This document shows, piece by piece, positions 51,688 to 61,400 of a stretch of DNA of 64,000 nucleotides. Position numbers and translations under genes: made by a program. The number at the start of each line of letters is the position of its first letter. Position 1 is the stretch's first letter. Below the pieces are notes generated by a model. It was not told the origin of the DNA. It was given only the letters and a program-made list of their open reading frames with translations, and ran no database searches. The DNA comes from Myoxocephalus aenaeus (lineage: Eukaryota; Chordata; Actinopteri; Perciformes; Cottidae): contig JBAMJR010000084.1 in NCBI GenBank assembly GCA_038501785.1, forward strand, positions 992,001 through 1,056,000. Reading direction: 5' to 3'.

Positions 51688-53817
51688 CACAATAAGCAAT
51701 GCGTTCTCAGAGGAGCTGTAACTCAAAGGGATGCTGACTGAGCTGGAGGAGAGAAAAACAAAGAGTTGTTCCTGGGAAGATGGCACCAGATCACAGCAGA
51801 GGGAGAGCCTCAAAGTGTGTGTGCGTAGGCAATGTGTGAAGTAGTGGAGACAGAGGTGTATAGCCAAGCTTCTTCATAGAGTATTTATTTACAGTCAAAT
51901 GAGTAACCTTGCAGCACTTGATGGGGGTTCACTATGTGAGGACTGTTCATATTAGGGAGTCAAGCTTTGGCCCCAACCCGTCCTTTAATAGTGGGTGACT
52001 GCCAATACTGAGTAGATCCATTTAAAGAGCAGGTGTAGCCCTCTAAATGTGGCCCATCTTATTTTTTGGATCCACATACTAAAGGCCTTATCAAATTGAT
52101 ACGCCTTAATTATTAATACGGGTGAAAGTTTAACTGGGAGAAATGAGACCTGAAATGAATTTAATTGACGGCTACAGAGAAAACGTATCACTCTGGTGAA
52201 GCAAAGTACAGAAACAAAGTTTAGTTAGTGTTGGTTTGACAATGTTGTTTTGAGCTTGTGGAAATAATTGAGTAGGAATATGATGAATGAAAGCTATCTG
52301 TGTTGTCTCCTATTTACAGTTGCATTGAGATGTGTCCTCTTTATTATATTATCTTTTAGCTCGGCGACAAACCCAAGAATTTGAGCCAAATTCTGCGTTT
52401 TCCAACACAGTTGTTGTATATTTTCACTGGTTCCTTTCTTCTTCAGTACAAGTAAAGAAGCGAGCAACCAAAAAGTCAGTTGCGTAACCTTCAACTTGAA
52501 GGTCGTATAGCAGTCTCCCAGGGTCAAACCAAATGATGCCATTGGTTGCATTATGGGGATGTAGGATTCAGTGTTTCTGAAAATTGGTCCACACAAAAAC
52601 AACTAAACATTTGGATATATCTCCGCCTCTGTAGCTTGAATTTGTACCTTTTTTTTTTTTTTTTTTTAAAGAAAGAAAAAAGTCTGTTTGATTTTATTTT
52701 CATTTCATTTGCAAATCCTATTTGACCCAGGTCTGAGTGATGGTGGTGGTAACAAACACCCTAAATGTACAAAGTGGATTGCTTCTGTTCCACGCCGCAG
52801 TGTTGGAGGTAGATCAAGGACTGTTGCATTATGCGATTACATTATGCACCCCTAATTGCATCACACATGCTATTATTCAGACCCCTCAATAATTTATACT
52901 TTACTTATGTAATGCTTTTTCATAATGCCACTCTGACCAGAAAAACATGTCCCCGAATTAAAGATATAAATATGTTTTTGTTTGCCATTGGGGGCAACCA
53001 AAATAGTTTATTTAGTTAATTAGTCTGTCATTATATTTATAGCGAGCCACGGAGGAGCTATAAGCACCAACTGCAGTATTTTCAAGGTACAACAACAAGC
53101 TAAAAATCCTCGTTGTCTTCATGAGCGCCGCCACCAGCAGAAGAACGAGCTCACGTGATTATGCTTCCTGTGCAGAGGCGCTCATATCTGAATCAATCTC
53201 ATGCTCTGCCGGAGAGATGTATCTCAATAATTTGATTGCAAGCCAGGATTGTATTAAAAAAAAAAAAATAAAAAAAAAATAAAACACCACAGGTCACAAT
53301 TGTTTGAATAATTTCTCTAATCATGCAAGACCTCTCCATTCACGACAACAAAAGGCGAGCATCAATCCACCGACGTCATGTCCAACAGATGCATGAAATG
53401 ATGTGTATCTGGAATATTTTCCGTTGGGCTTGATGATGAAATGGTGACAGATGAAATTGGTCAGGATAAGACAATTACTCCGAGGCCGTGGAAGTGACAC
53501 CCCAAAGTGGTCTTTCATCTTAATTTCAGCGCTTAAAGGGCACGTGTCTGACGGAGGAGGACATTATTGATCTGTGTGACTAATTTTTTCTACTTTCATT
53601 TTCGTGGCCATACATGTTCGCAGGTTGACGTGTCGTTTGAACCCCCCCCACTGACAGCGGTGTCCTTGTCATGCCTCCTTTTAGGTCGATACCTGCGCCT
53701 GAAAATGTTCCGCGAGGATCATGGCTCCTGGATGACCATGTTCTTCAGCGCCATCCTCTTCCTCTTCATCTTCTCACACATCTACAACCTTATCCTGCTG
53801 ATGGCTGGGAGCATGCA
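37057..53817 (+). CDS. tmem117: Transmembrane protein 117, first two coding exons (partial)
   Basis: Multi-pass membrane protein conserved in vertebrates; human TMEM117 has been linked to ER-stress-related mitochondrial death, but its molecular role is not established. Coding exons seen: 37,057-37,336 (acceptor CAG at 37,028, donor GTAAGT, phase 1) and 53,685-53,817 (acceptor TTTTAG, donor GTAAGC, phase 2). Joined they give 137 complete codons: QFRYYFQHPWSR (6-17), FLIFAEDP (29-36), SHSQTGAHMIVVGNCFSF (38-55) and RLKMFREDHGSWMTMFFS (98-115) closely match the human N-terminus. Hydrophobic spans are about 18-33, 68-88 and 111-133. The ATG at 37,057 is chosen because the family starts close before FRYYF. 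The remaining exons lie beyond 64,000. The 16.3-kb intron contains a GPCR gene on the other strand. Confidence 0.93.
39757..39850 (+). mobile_element. tRNA-derived SINE fragment
   Basis: GGTTCAATCC at 39,781 is an RNA polymerase III B-box, in the context TTTAACCACAAGGTCGGT before it and TGTCGAAGTGTACTTGGGCA after it, which is a very common teleost SINE segment. The A-box and tail are missing or diverged, so it is a fragment and not a tRNA gene. Confidence 0.6.
40209..40270. repeat. GT-rich microsatellite
   Basis: Mixed GTGTGG and GT units. Frames reading through it give low-complexity peptides of no meaning. Confidence 0.85.
40634..40665. repeat. AT microsatellite
   Basis: About 16 AT units in a perfect run. 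Confidence 0.9.
43077..43579. mobile_element. Tc1/mariner-type MITE
   Basis: The left end reads ATTATTGGCACCCATGACAT and the right end, inverted, reads ATTATTGGCACCCTTGACAT: a near-perfect inverted repeat about 500 bp apart. A further GGCACCC pair lies inside (about 43,244 and 43,435). Fish Tc1 elements with ends of this type (TTGGCACCC) are well known. No transposase frame is present. Confidence 0.65.
45879..46080. repeat. Teleost GCAACTAATGATTA-type repeat, longer copy
   Basis: Begins GGCTGAAATGATTAGTCCAT and continues through AAAATTAATGTGCAAATATT to AAGTGTGAGGATTTGATAC, the usual order of motifs of the family listed at 26,330. No coding capacity. Confidence 0.5.
46709..49247 (-). CDS. P2Y-like class A GPCR nested in a tmem117 intron (two coding exons)
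   Basis: Seven-helix receptor of the rhodopsin family, P2Y/SUCNR1-like branch; ligand unknown. The large exon (47,709-46,709) encodes 332 residues with TM1 GNVAAMINF, TM2 NLALCDSAW, TM3 NVNIYGSILFLT and DRYVGTVHP (DRY at 136-138), TM6 FVPYHVM, TM7 SCLDPVLYIM, and paired cysteines C112 and C190. It has no ATG at its 5' end. An acceptor CCCAG at 47,710 joins it in phase to an upstream exon 49,247-49,202 that starts ATG, encodes MIPLLNSSKSDTANG and ends at GTAACC; the joined codon is GAG. Total 348 aa. N-linked sites are at N6 and N23. The tail has a CC pair that could be palmitoylated. The cysteine partner in extracellular loop 3 typical of P2Y receptors is absent. The intron of 1.5 kb and the exon 1 call are inferred. 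Subtype cannot be assigned. Confidence 0.88.
49347..49402. repeat. GT microsatellite upstream of the nested receptor
   Basis: About 25 mostly perfect GT units, 100 bp before the proposed receptor start codon on the minus strand, so it lies in its 5' UTR or promoter. Confidence 0.9.
49403..53684. other. tmem117 first coding intron, right part
   Basis: No exons seen before 53,685. Contains a GTT repeat (50,876-50,895), the long GT microsatellite, poly(T) at about 52,650-52,668, poly(A) at about 53,257-53,281 and otherwise unremarkable sequence. Confidence 0.5.
51608..51685. repeat. Long GT microsatellite
   Basis: About 39 uninterrupted GT units. The histidine/threonine-rich frames reading through it are artefacts. 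Confidence 0.95.
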
Positions 53818-56800
53818 GTAAGCCATTCAATCTCTCTCTCTCTCTCGCTCTCTCTGCCCCTTTTCCCTCATTCTCTGCTTCCCATTTGTAAGAGCCACTG
53901 TACGCTTCCCTTTGGCGGGCGTGATTGATCTATACGTCGCGCCTGAACAGAGAGTCAATGGCAGTATGATTAATCAGCCCAGACATTAAATCACAGGTAG
54001 GCGCAGGCAAGAGGAGGGCGGTTAATCCTGAAGGATCACCTTCAGCATCCACACTTATTCTCCCATGATCTTGACTGACTTTTCTTTTTATTTATTTTTT
54101 CACCTATGTTTGACCAAAAACCCAAGGTGTGGTTTTGCCATAGCTCTCTTAGCTAAATGCCTTGGTTTTTGCTCCTGTTGCCCCGGCTTACCTGCTGAGA
54201 AACCACTGTGCGCTGCAGAGCTTGACACCCACACACACACATCAAGCCAGTGACAGGAATCCGTTTATGCATTTGCAATGTGTCCGTCTAGGGGTAGGAA
54301 AACATGCCCTTGAAGCCAGCCAGCCAGACACGAGGTTGCCACGAGGTGATTTACCATTTTCTGTGTTTGGGGGGGGGCTGTAAAAAAATAAATAAAAACC
54401 GTGCATGGCAGGTGTCTATTCAGGTACAAGCTGTCAAGAGGGAGGCCATGGCTGTAATGGGATCTGTCCATACAGTGCTGCTTTTCCAATTAAACAACAC
54501 GCATCAACTATCCATACGGTGCAGGCAGATGAAGGCTATTAGCTTGGAGGCAAGTTGTAGTGTTTTTCTCTGGCCAGAGGGATGCGTTTGTATAATCAGG
54601 CCCATCTGTCACTCTGGCCAGCGCGGTGACACCGGCATCCATCTTGTCCCTTCTCTCTGGTCGGCTGAGAAAAAAGGAAGCGAGCGGCGGAGCAGAGAGG
54701 TGCAGGCCCGCCGAGACGAGCGATGCTGCTTGCTCAGGGAAAAGTTACATTTGCAGTCGCACTGAGTGCATCTGTCACAAAGAGGATTCCTTTTTCTTTC
54801 TTTTTTTACTGCCTCTCATTTCTGCCTTGAAATGCCGAGGAAAAAAGGGGACCTATTGAGTCTGTCGGTGCATTTCTTTGCCGTCTGGAGTTTTTCACAG
54901 TGACATTCAGATAATACTTAAGGAAAAAATAATGAGTCACTCAGGCATTTTGAGAGATGAAGATAAATAATTTACAACACGATGTATAATGTATACCCAT
55001 CTAACATGTGCAAGTCACTCTGCTCATATTAGCCGCATCGCTTGTCCAGATATAAAAAGTAGCAACCATAACAGCCTATTAAACAATTAAACTGGCCCAC
55101 ACGACTCTAAAGCTCACCCAGGGTTATTTGCTCTGGATATGCGTTGTAGCAGCAGCGCCGTCAGTTATCCAACAATGTACGGCTCTCCCCACAAAGACAG
55201 ATGGTGCTGTTGTAAAGCGATTGAGCCCGCCGCTGCCAAGGCACCTGGTCTTTTTCTGTTACTCGTCCCAAACCCCTCCCCTCCCGTCCCGCTTTCCCGC
55301 TTGTTTTTCTTTCTGCTCCAGCAGTGTGTCCACCGAGGACCCGGGCCCTGCCAAAAACCATTAGTGTTCACATCTCTGTTCAAGACCGACATGTAAGAGC
55401 AATGTTCACACTCTGCCAGGATGCCCCTCGGAAGACAGTCTCCCGGCTGCGATAGCATGAATGCAGCAGAGTGAGCGAGAGGTTGGGAGGGGGGCTGAGA
55501 GGATGGGGAGAAGCGGTCCAGCCCCGATGATGCAGTGAAACTTAAAGTCTTTTAATCCATGTCCAAACACTATTTGCATCGCCCACTACACTACTCCAAC
55601 CAGCCCCTCACCCCACAGCAAGGATGTTGTAGTTTTCTCTTTAGCCACCGCACAAAGGGAAAGTACAATATCCCTTTATGACTGCAGCGCCCGGCCCCTC
55701 TGTGGGAGGGAATGGTGTTTTTCCTTTTTATTTGTACCAAAAGAAGAAGCCGCTGTGAGTTATTATTACTGCCAAGGGGTTTGAAAGGGTCGGTATTCTG
55801 GCATAGCTGGCTTTGACATCTAGCCATGATGGTGCACTGCAGGGGATGCTCGTCTGGTGCGTCCCACACACACACACACATATTGTTCACGTCTCACACC
55901 TTCCTCAAGTTAGCTGGGACGTGTATGTGTATGATGAGAGTGAGCGTATGAGTTTGTGTGTGGGGTGTTAGCATCTGTCTCCTTGACCCGATGCTGTATG
56001 CCGCCCGTGCCCTTCATTAATATGCTTTAAATTTCATTGACCTTTTAAGGCTGTCTTGAGCTTGATTTTAATTAAAACCCGCGATACATCCACAACCCCT
56101 TATCAGGAGTGTAAACAATCACTGATAAGGGATTGTATATCTTTTCGGATGACAAGTATTTATTCATGTTAAATGGATTCATCAAAGCTGCTATCTCTCA
56201 ATAATCTTACACATGTCCAACAGTGTCAATATTTAAATGGCCTCGTCTAGGTCAACAGCTATCAACCTGTTACCTGGCTTATATCATGGCAGGGGAAAGA
56301 GAAAAAAAGCCTGTTCATTGTGGCACCCTGGGAGCTGTAAGCCTCACTTGTTACCAAACCCTCACATCTGGGCTATTTGCATTTTAATGTAACTGTCAGA
56401 TTAGGAGAGGGCTGTTTGTGTGAAACCAGGGGAGTGTGACCGCCCGGGGAGTTTGACGGACTTCATGAATGTTTGGTCGCGCCGCACGATCCCATTCCGC
56501 CATCTTACGGGCTCCGAGATCGGCCCCTAATTATATGGTGTTATTTAATTAAGGCGGCCCAATGCGCGGCGTACACATTAATCACGGCTAATTTAGAGAA
56601 AGGGGGTGGTAAAGTAGGTGAAGGTGGAGGGGAGGGCAGGAGGGAGGGAGTTTGTTAGGATCTAATAGGGAGCGGGAGTGGGCCAGTAAAGCTGTAAAAT
56701 GATTTCCATACTTCTGTTTGTTACCCAGTAAAGAGAGTGACGGGTGAATGTCAGGATAGGGGGAGAACGAGGGGTAAGCCGAGCAAGGGGGTGGAGGGAG

Positions 56801-57240
56801 GGTTGCAGCTGGAGGATATCTTTGATGGAGGAGCAGGGAGGGATGGATGTGGCATTTGCCTACAGTGATACCCTAAGTGGGATTAGACCCCATCGTATGA
56901 GGGCAATTGTTTACTTTGTTTACCATGATCCTTTGTGCCGAGTGCATGCTAGTCCCCCTCGTCTGTCTGTTTGCTTGTCTGGCACTAAGCTGGGGTAATA
57001 CCGTGAACAAGTAGATTTAAAAGGATGAATGAATGGCACGTCGTGGTATGTAGACGCCTCCTGTTGCATGCGTTCACACATGGGACTTGTTGCTGCCAGC
57101 TTTTTTTTTTACAACAGTGGGTTCTATGATCTGGCTTTTACTTAATGTCGAAAATGCATGACAAACAAGCCGTCTCTGTTAGTTTTAGATATGCACTCGG
57201 GCAGCGATGCGTGGCGCTGGATTACTTTTCAGTAGTGTAG
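53818..57240. other. tmem117 second coding intron, left part
   Basis: No exon matching the next expected tmem117 segment was found. Sequence at 55,985-56,090 and 56,500-56,600 has several TTAATTA/TAATTA cores in otherwise unique, GC-balanced DNA and may be conserved noncoding sequence. A purine-rich GGAGGG block lies at 56,610-56,850. Confidence 0.45.
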
Positions 57241-57248
57241 GTGTGAGG

Positions 57249-58482
57249 CAATGTTCCCTCTAATTTTTTCCGGCACTGAGCAATTTCTTTTATTTCTGAG
57301 CGCACATTTCAGCACTGTGAGCAATTCGCAACCACGCGACCTGCCGAAAATGACCACAAGCCTGCGTTAGCCATAGGGGATTCAAAGAGATGACAGCAAA
57401 TGCATCAATATGTATACAAGGTTGATATTTATTCAATATCCTTTATAATGGCTGGACTTTAATGATGGTGTTTTACCAGTCGGTTTAGTTGAACTTAAAG
57501 GATCTTTGTTGAACTTCAATAAGGGGAGGTTATGACTGGTTCACTGGTTATGACTGATAATGATATATATAAAAAATAAAAGTATGTTTAGTCATTTCTC
57601 AGCAGGTACAACATTTAAGTGGAACTTCATTGAAAGAAAAATGCTAATGCAGTGCTTAACAATAATTATAGGCCTATTAAATTGACATGGTGTCATTTTT
57701 CCTAAAGGTAGCCTATATAAACAATTTAATAACTGGAGTGGTTTGCAACAAACTAGGCTACAAAACATGTCATTTGAATGTCATTGAGAGAGATAGGCCT
57801 ATCTGGCTATGTGGCTCATCTTGTCTGCAGGGCTATGGAAGACACGTCTCTGAAGAACAGCATCTGAAAAACAGGTTAACCAAAAGAGAAACACGTTTTC
57901 CCACGAGCGAACTCTCCTTTCGCTTTTGCCTCCGAGCAGAATTTGCTTTCTTCATATTTAAATATGTCTGAAAGTTTCATCCTACCTGTGTCAGTTTGGA
58001 CTATTTCATCTAGCCACTCATGTTTAAACGTTAGGCAGACCTTTTTCTGGGGCACCTGCTCTGCCTTTCTTTTCACCATGGTATCTATAACTGCTGGAGC
58101 AGGGCCCACCAAGAGTAGCCTAAACAGCGCCGGCCCTAGCTCATGTGGCGCTCTAGGCGAGCTTCACTCCTGGCGCCCGGAGGAGGACAGCGGGGGTGAG
58201 GGGTGCCTACGGAGGCAGAGCGCTAGCAGAGGTACAGAGCGCTAGCGGATGTACAGAGAGCGCATGTCGAGAAACGGGACGCTGATTGGCTAAGAAGACT
58301 CGACACGTCACATCAAAGATCTTCTATCGTGGAGATGGCTCACTCCTATCTCAGAAACACTGGCGCAAAAAAGATTTTTAACCCCTGAAAAAAAATCGTT
58401 TGTGCGGTCTGAAAAATCTATTGCGCGGCCACTTCGACTGGCCTGCGCGGCCGCGCACGCGCACAGCTTAGAGGGAACACTG
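57249..58482. mobile_element. hAT-type transposon with perfect 8-bp target duplication
   Basis: The 1,234-bp element is flanked on both sides by GTGTGAGG (57,241-57,248 and 58,483-58,490), the 8-bp duplication expected of hAT transposons. Its ends are CAATGTTCCCTCTAA and, inverted, CAGTGTTCCCTCTAA. It retains only the first part of a transposase-like frame on the minus strand. Around 58,120-58,200 sits GCGCCGGCCCTAGC and GGCGCTCTAGGCGAGC, which looks like part of a second, nested repeat. Confidence 0.85.
57876..58079 (-). pseudogene. Truncated hAT transposase N-terminus (KIAA1586-like)
   Basis: From ATG at 58,079 the frame starts MVKRKAEQVPQKKVCLTFKH and continues through EWLDEIVQTD, KLSDIFKYEE and CSEAKAKGEFARGKT before ending prematurely. 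This arrangement of WL, DIF and CxxAKAxGEFAxGK resembles the N-terminal zinc-binding part of hAT-derived proteins annotated in fish as KIAA1586-like. After GKT the expected tryptophan-containing continuation is lost, so the element has been internally deleted. Function as a host gene is unlikely. Confidence 0.6.
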
Positions 58483-61400
58483 GTGTGAGGGATAACAACT
58501 TTGTTTCCTCGTTTTTTTTTTTCCCGTGGGTCCAAAATGGGTTTGGTCTCTGCGTCTGCAGCGGACACACGCGGTTTGTTGAGAAAGACGACTATTTGTT
58601 GAATAACACAAAAAGGATTTATTGATTTTTCAAGCAAACATGCCCCAAATTCAGTGGTTTATGCCACTCAATTGTGATATTTCTCGCTTTTTTTTTTTTT
58701 TTTTTTCTGTAAAAGAAAATGGAAGGTCTTTGGCTTTTGGACAATTGTATTTTGTATGTCAGAAAATTTAAATTGCTAGCATTTTTGTTTAATCAATGAA
58801 TCAAGAGAATAACTGTTAGATTAATAAATACTAAAAATAATCATTAGCTGCAGCCATAAATGAAACGCTGAACTGATTTGCTTGTCATACTATTTGCTGT
58901 ACCCTGTCACAGCTTTTATTATTAAGACTAAATATAGAAACCTGTTGCTGTATGTAAATCGCAGGAAACGTCTCGCGGTTTAGATTCATCGATCGTTCCT
59001 CGCCTCTCCTCACTCTCTCACACTTTCACACACCTACTTTCTGAGCGTATCTGCTGTCTTTCACACTCCTACACATGCACGTTACGTTGGTATCTTGAAA
59101 ATGACTCATTACTTATTTAACGAGTGTTTAGAAAGTGTAAAGCATTCCCTCCGAAGTCATTTTCCCGTCTCTCAGAATACCACTGAAACAGACTGTGTGC
59201 TAGATGAAGCGGTGAAGTCGGTCATTTCCTCTCTGATTTTATTATCCTGCTGTTTTCTGGGACAGAGGGGAGGAGCTTCCGCTGTGTCTGCAGGCCAGGT
59301 CCTCCTCGTACCTCACTGTCACATAAAGAGGAACATTGTAAACAATAAACATCACAACCTTGGCGGCGGTGCGCGTCCACCGGGAATATACGATATGTAT
59401 TATATTATAGATGAATGTAAGTGTGTGCGTATACTTGTAGGTGGAAGGTGGGGAGGAGCGCTGTAGGACAGATGGATGGCCCATGCATGTGTTCATGTTG
59501 GTGTGTAGTACCACACTCTCTTCACATTTTCTTTCCCGTTGACGAAAATGCTTTAGAATTTATTGTTGAAATTGTGAAAGATTCACGAAAACGTTCAACT
59601 TCTCAACTAAAAATATAATTTAAAACACATTGGGTTTTCTGCTAGTGATGATATGTGCAAAGACAAAGTAATTTAAGGTAGATTTTTTTTAAATAGATGG
59701 TCTTTGACATGATCATGTTCACATTGTGACGTTTACATAAAAGCTATGAAACCTATGTTCTTGTCTCAGTTTACATGATTCTAAAATTCTCCAGGTTTCT
59801 GATCAGTCTTTGCCGTCTTTGATTGTTAGCGAGCATCTGTGAAAATGGCGAAGTTCTCCAGTTAGTATCTTCAGATTGATGAAACAAGAATATTGTGTTT
59901 ACTTGTGCTTAAGATAAAAATGTTAAATAAATATGACTAAGAACTCAGGTGTCATGATCATAGAGCGGCAAATTCTGCAGAAGAAGAAGGTCGAGGTCAA
60001 TGGATGGGTTGACAAAATGCCGTACTTTAACTCCGGGGACTGCTGTTCATTTCCTGTTTTCTACCGTCAATCAACACCTCCGATTGTTCTCTTACCTCAA
60101 CCAAGTGGTTATCATTGTAACCATGATGACAAAGGACCCCTAACCTTAACTAAGTACTAATATTAACCCAAACCATGATGTTTCACTGAACACAACCAAG
60201 TCATTTTGTGCCGAAACCAAAGCTTGAAAATAGCCATTGTCACATCATAAAACAGATTAATTTTTTGCAACAGTGATTTGTGACTCTTTTGAAAGGCACA
60301 GATAAATAATACTGTCCTGATAGGGCTGTCAGGTCAGAAAGCTGCTCTCTATATTGTTCTAAAATGACATATTGTGTTGTTAAATGTGACAGAGGTTACT
60401 AGTGTGCTTGTAAATCAATGTAAAGATACAGGGAGACCTGGTTTTGGACCCTTCTGTCCTAATCCAAAGCTCTGGAGGGCCTGATACAGGGCTGCCCAGG
60501 ATATTGCCCGATAGCATTCACTCCTACTCCTGAGCTAGGGGAATGATAAGAACTAAAAGACTCAATCTCCATCCAGTATAATACAAAACGTGGGCTCATT
60601 CTGTGCTGAGTGATGAATTGAGATGGAAGTACTAAGTTGCCTTGAGAGATGCTTTCGTGATAGTGAAAAGAGTGCGTATTGACAGCTTTATGCGCCCTGG
60701 TAACTAATGCCGCTCAGTGTTATACTGTAAATATGAAGTTGTTGTGGGTAGGACACAGGCAATGCATTTCAATGGGGAGCCAGCCAAGGTCGCAATTTAA
60801 TGTTCGAAATGAGTCCAGCCTTTACAGGGCACAATAGGTCACTTAGTTGCCACGGTCACTAAATCACTGGCTGCCTGACAGAGAAAACAAGATTATACAA
60901 CCCTGCATGAAGGCATATACGTCCAAATGGACAGTGAAAAACATAATGGAAATCGGAGTATTGATGACTCAGAGTGGGGAAGCTGTTTTTATAAGATTAA
61001 TTTACAAAGCTCCCATGGGACTTGGAAAATCCTTAGGTTGAGAATTTGATAAAATAAAATAAAATAAAACCATAAACTTCCCTGAATTAATGAATATATG
61101 GAATATTTGAGAGTGCTTTGGTTTATTGCAAAGCATAACATGGCCAAAGTGTTTTTTGGCACTATGCTGCAGGTCGTTAAAGATAACTGTTGGGGAAATG
61201 CTTTCGAAGGGTTATGCATTAAAAACTTCTTGACATGGCCAATCCATGAGTCCTCTGCCATAATATATCAAATGTATAAACCCCAAATCAATGGCGTGAA
61301 AATCACAGATATTGGCATCTCAAATATGATTTATATCATCGTCAGTTAAGAGTCGGAAAAAAATGTTATTAATGTAAGTTATTTTGATGACAGTGACCAT

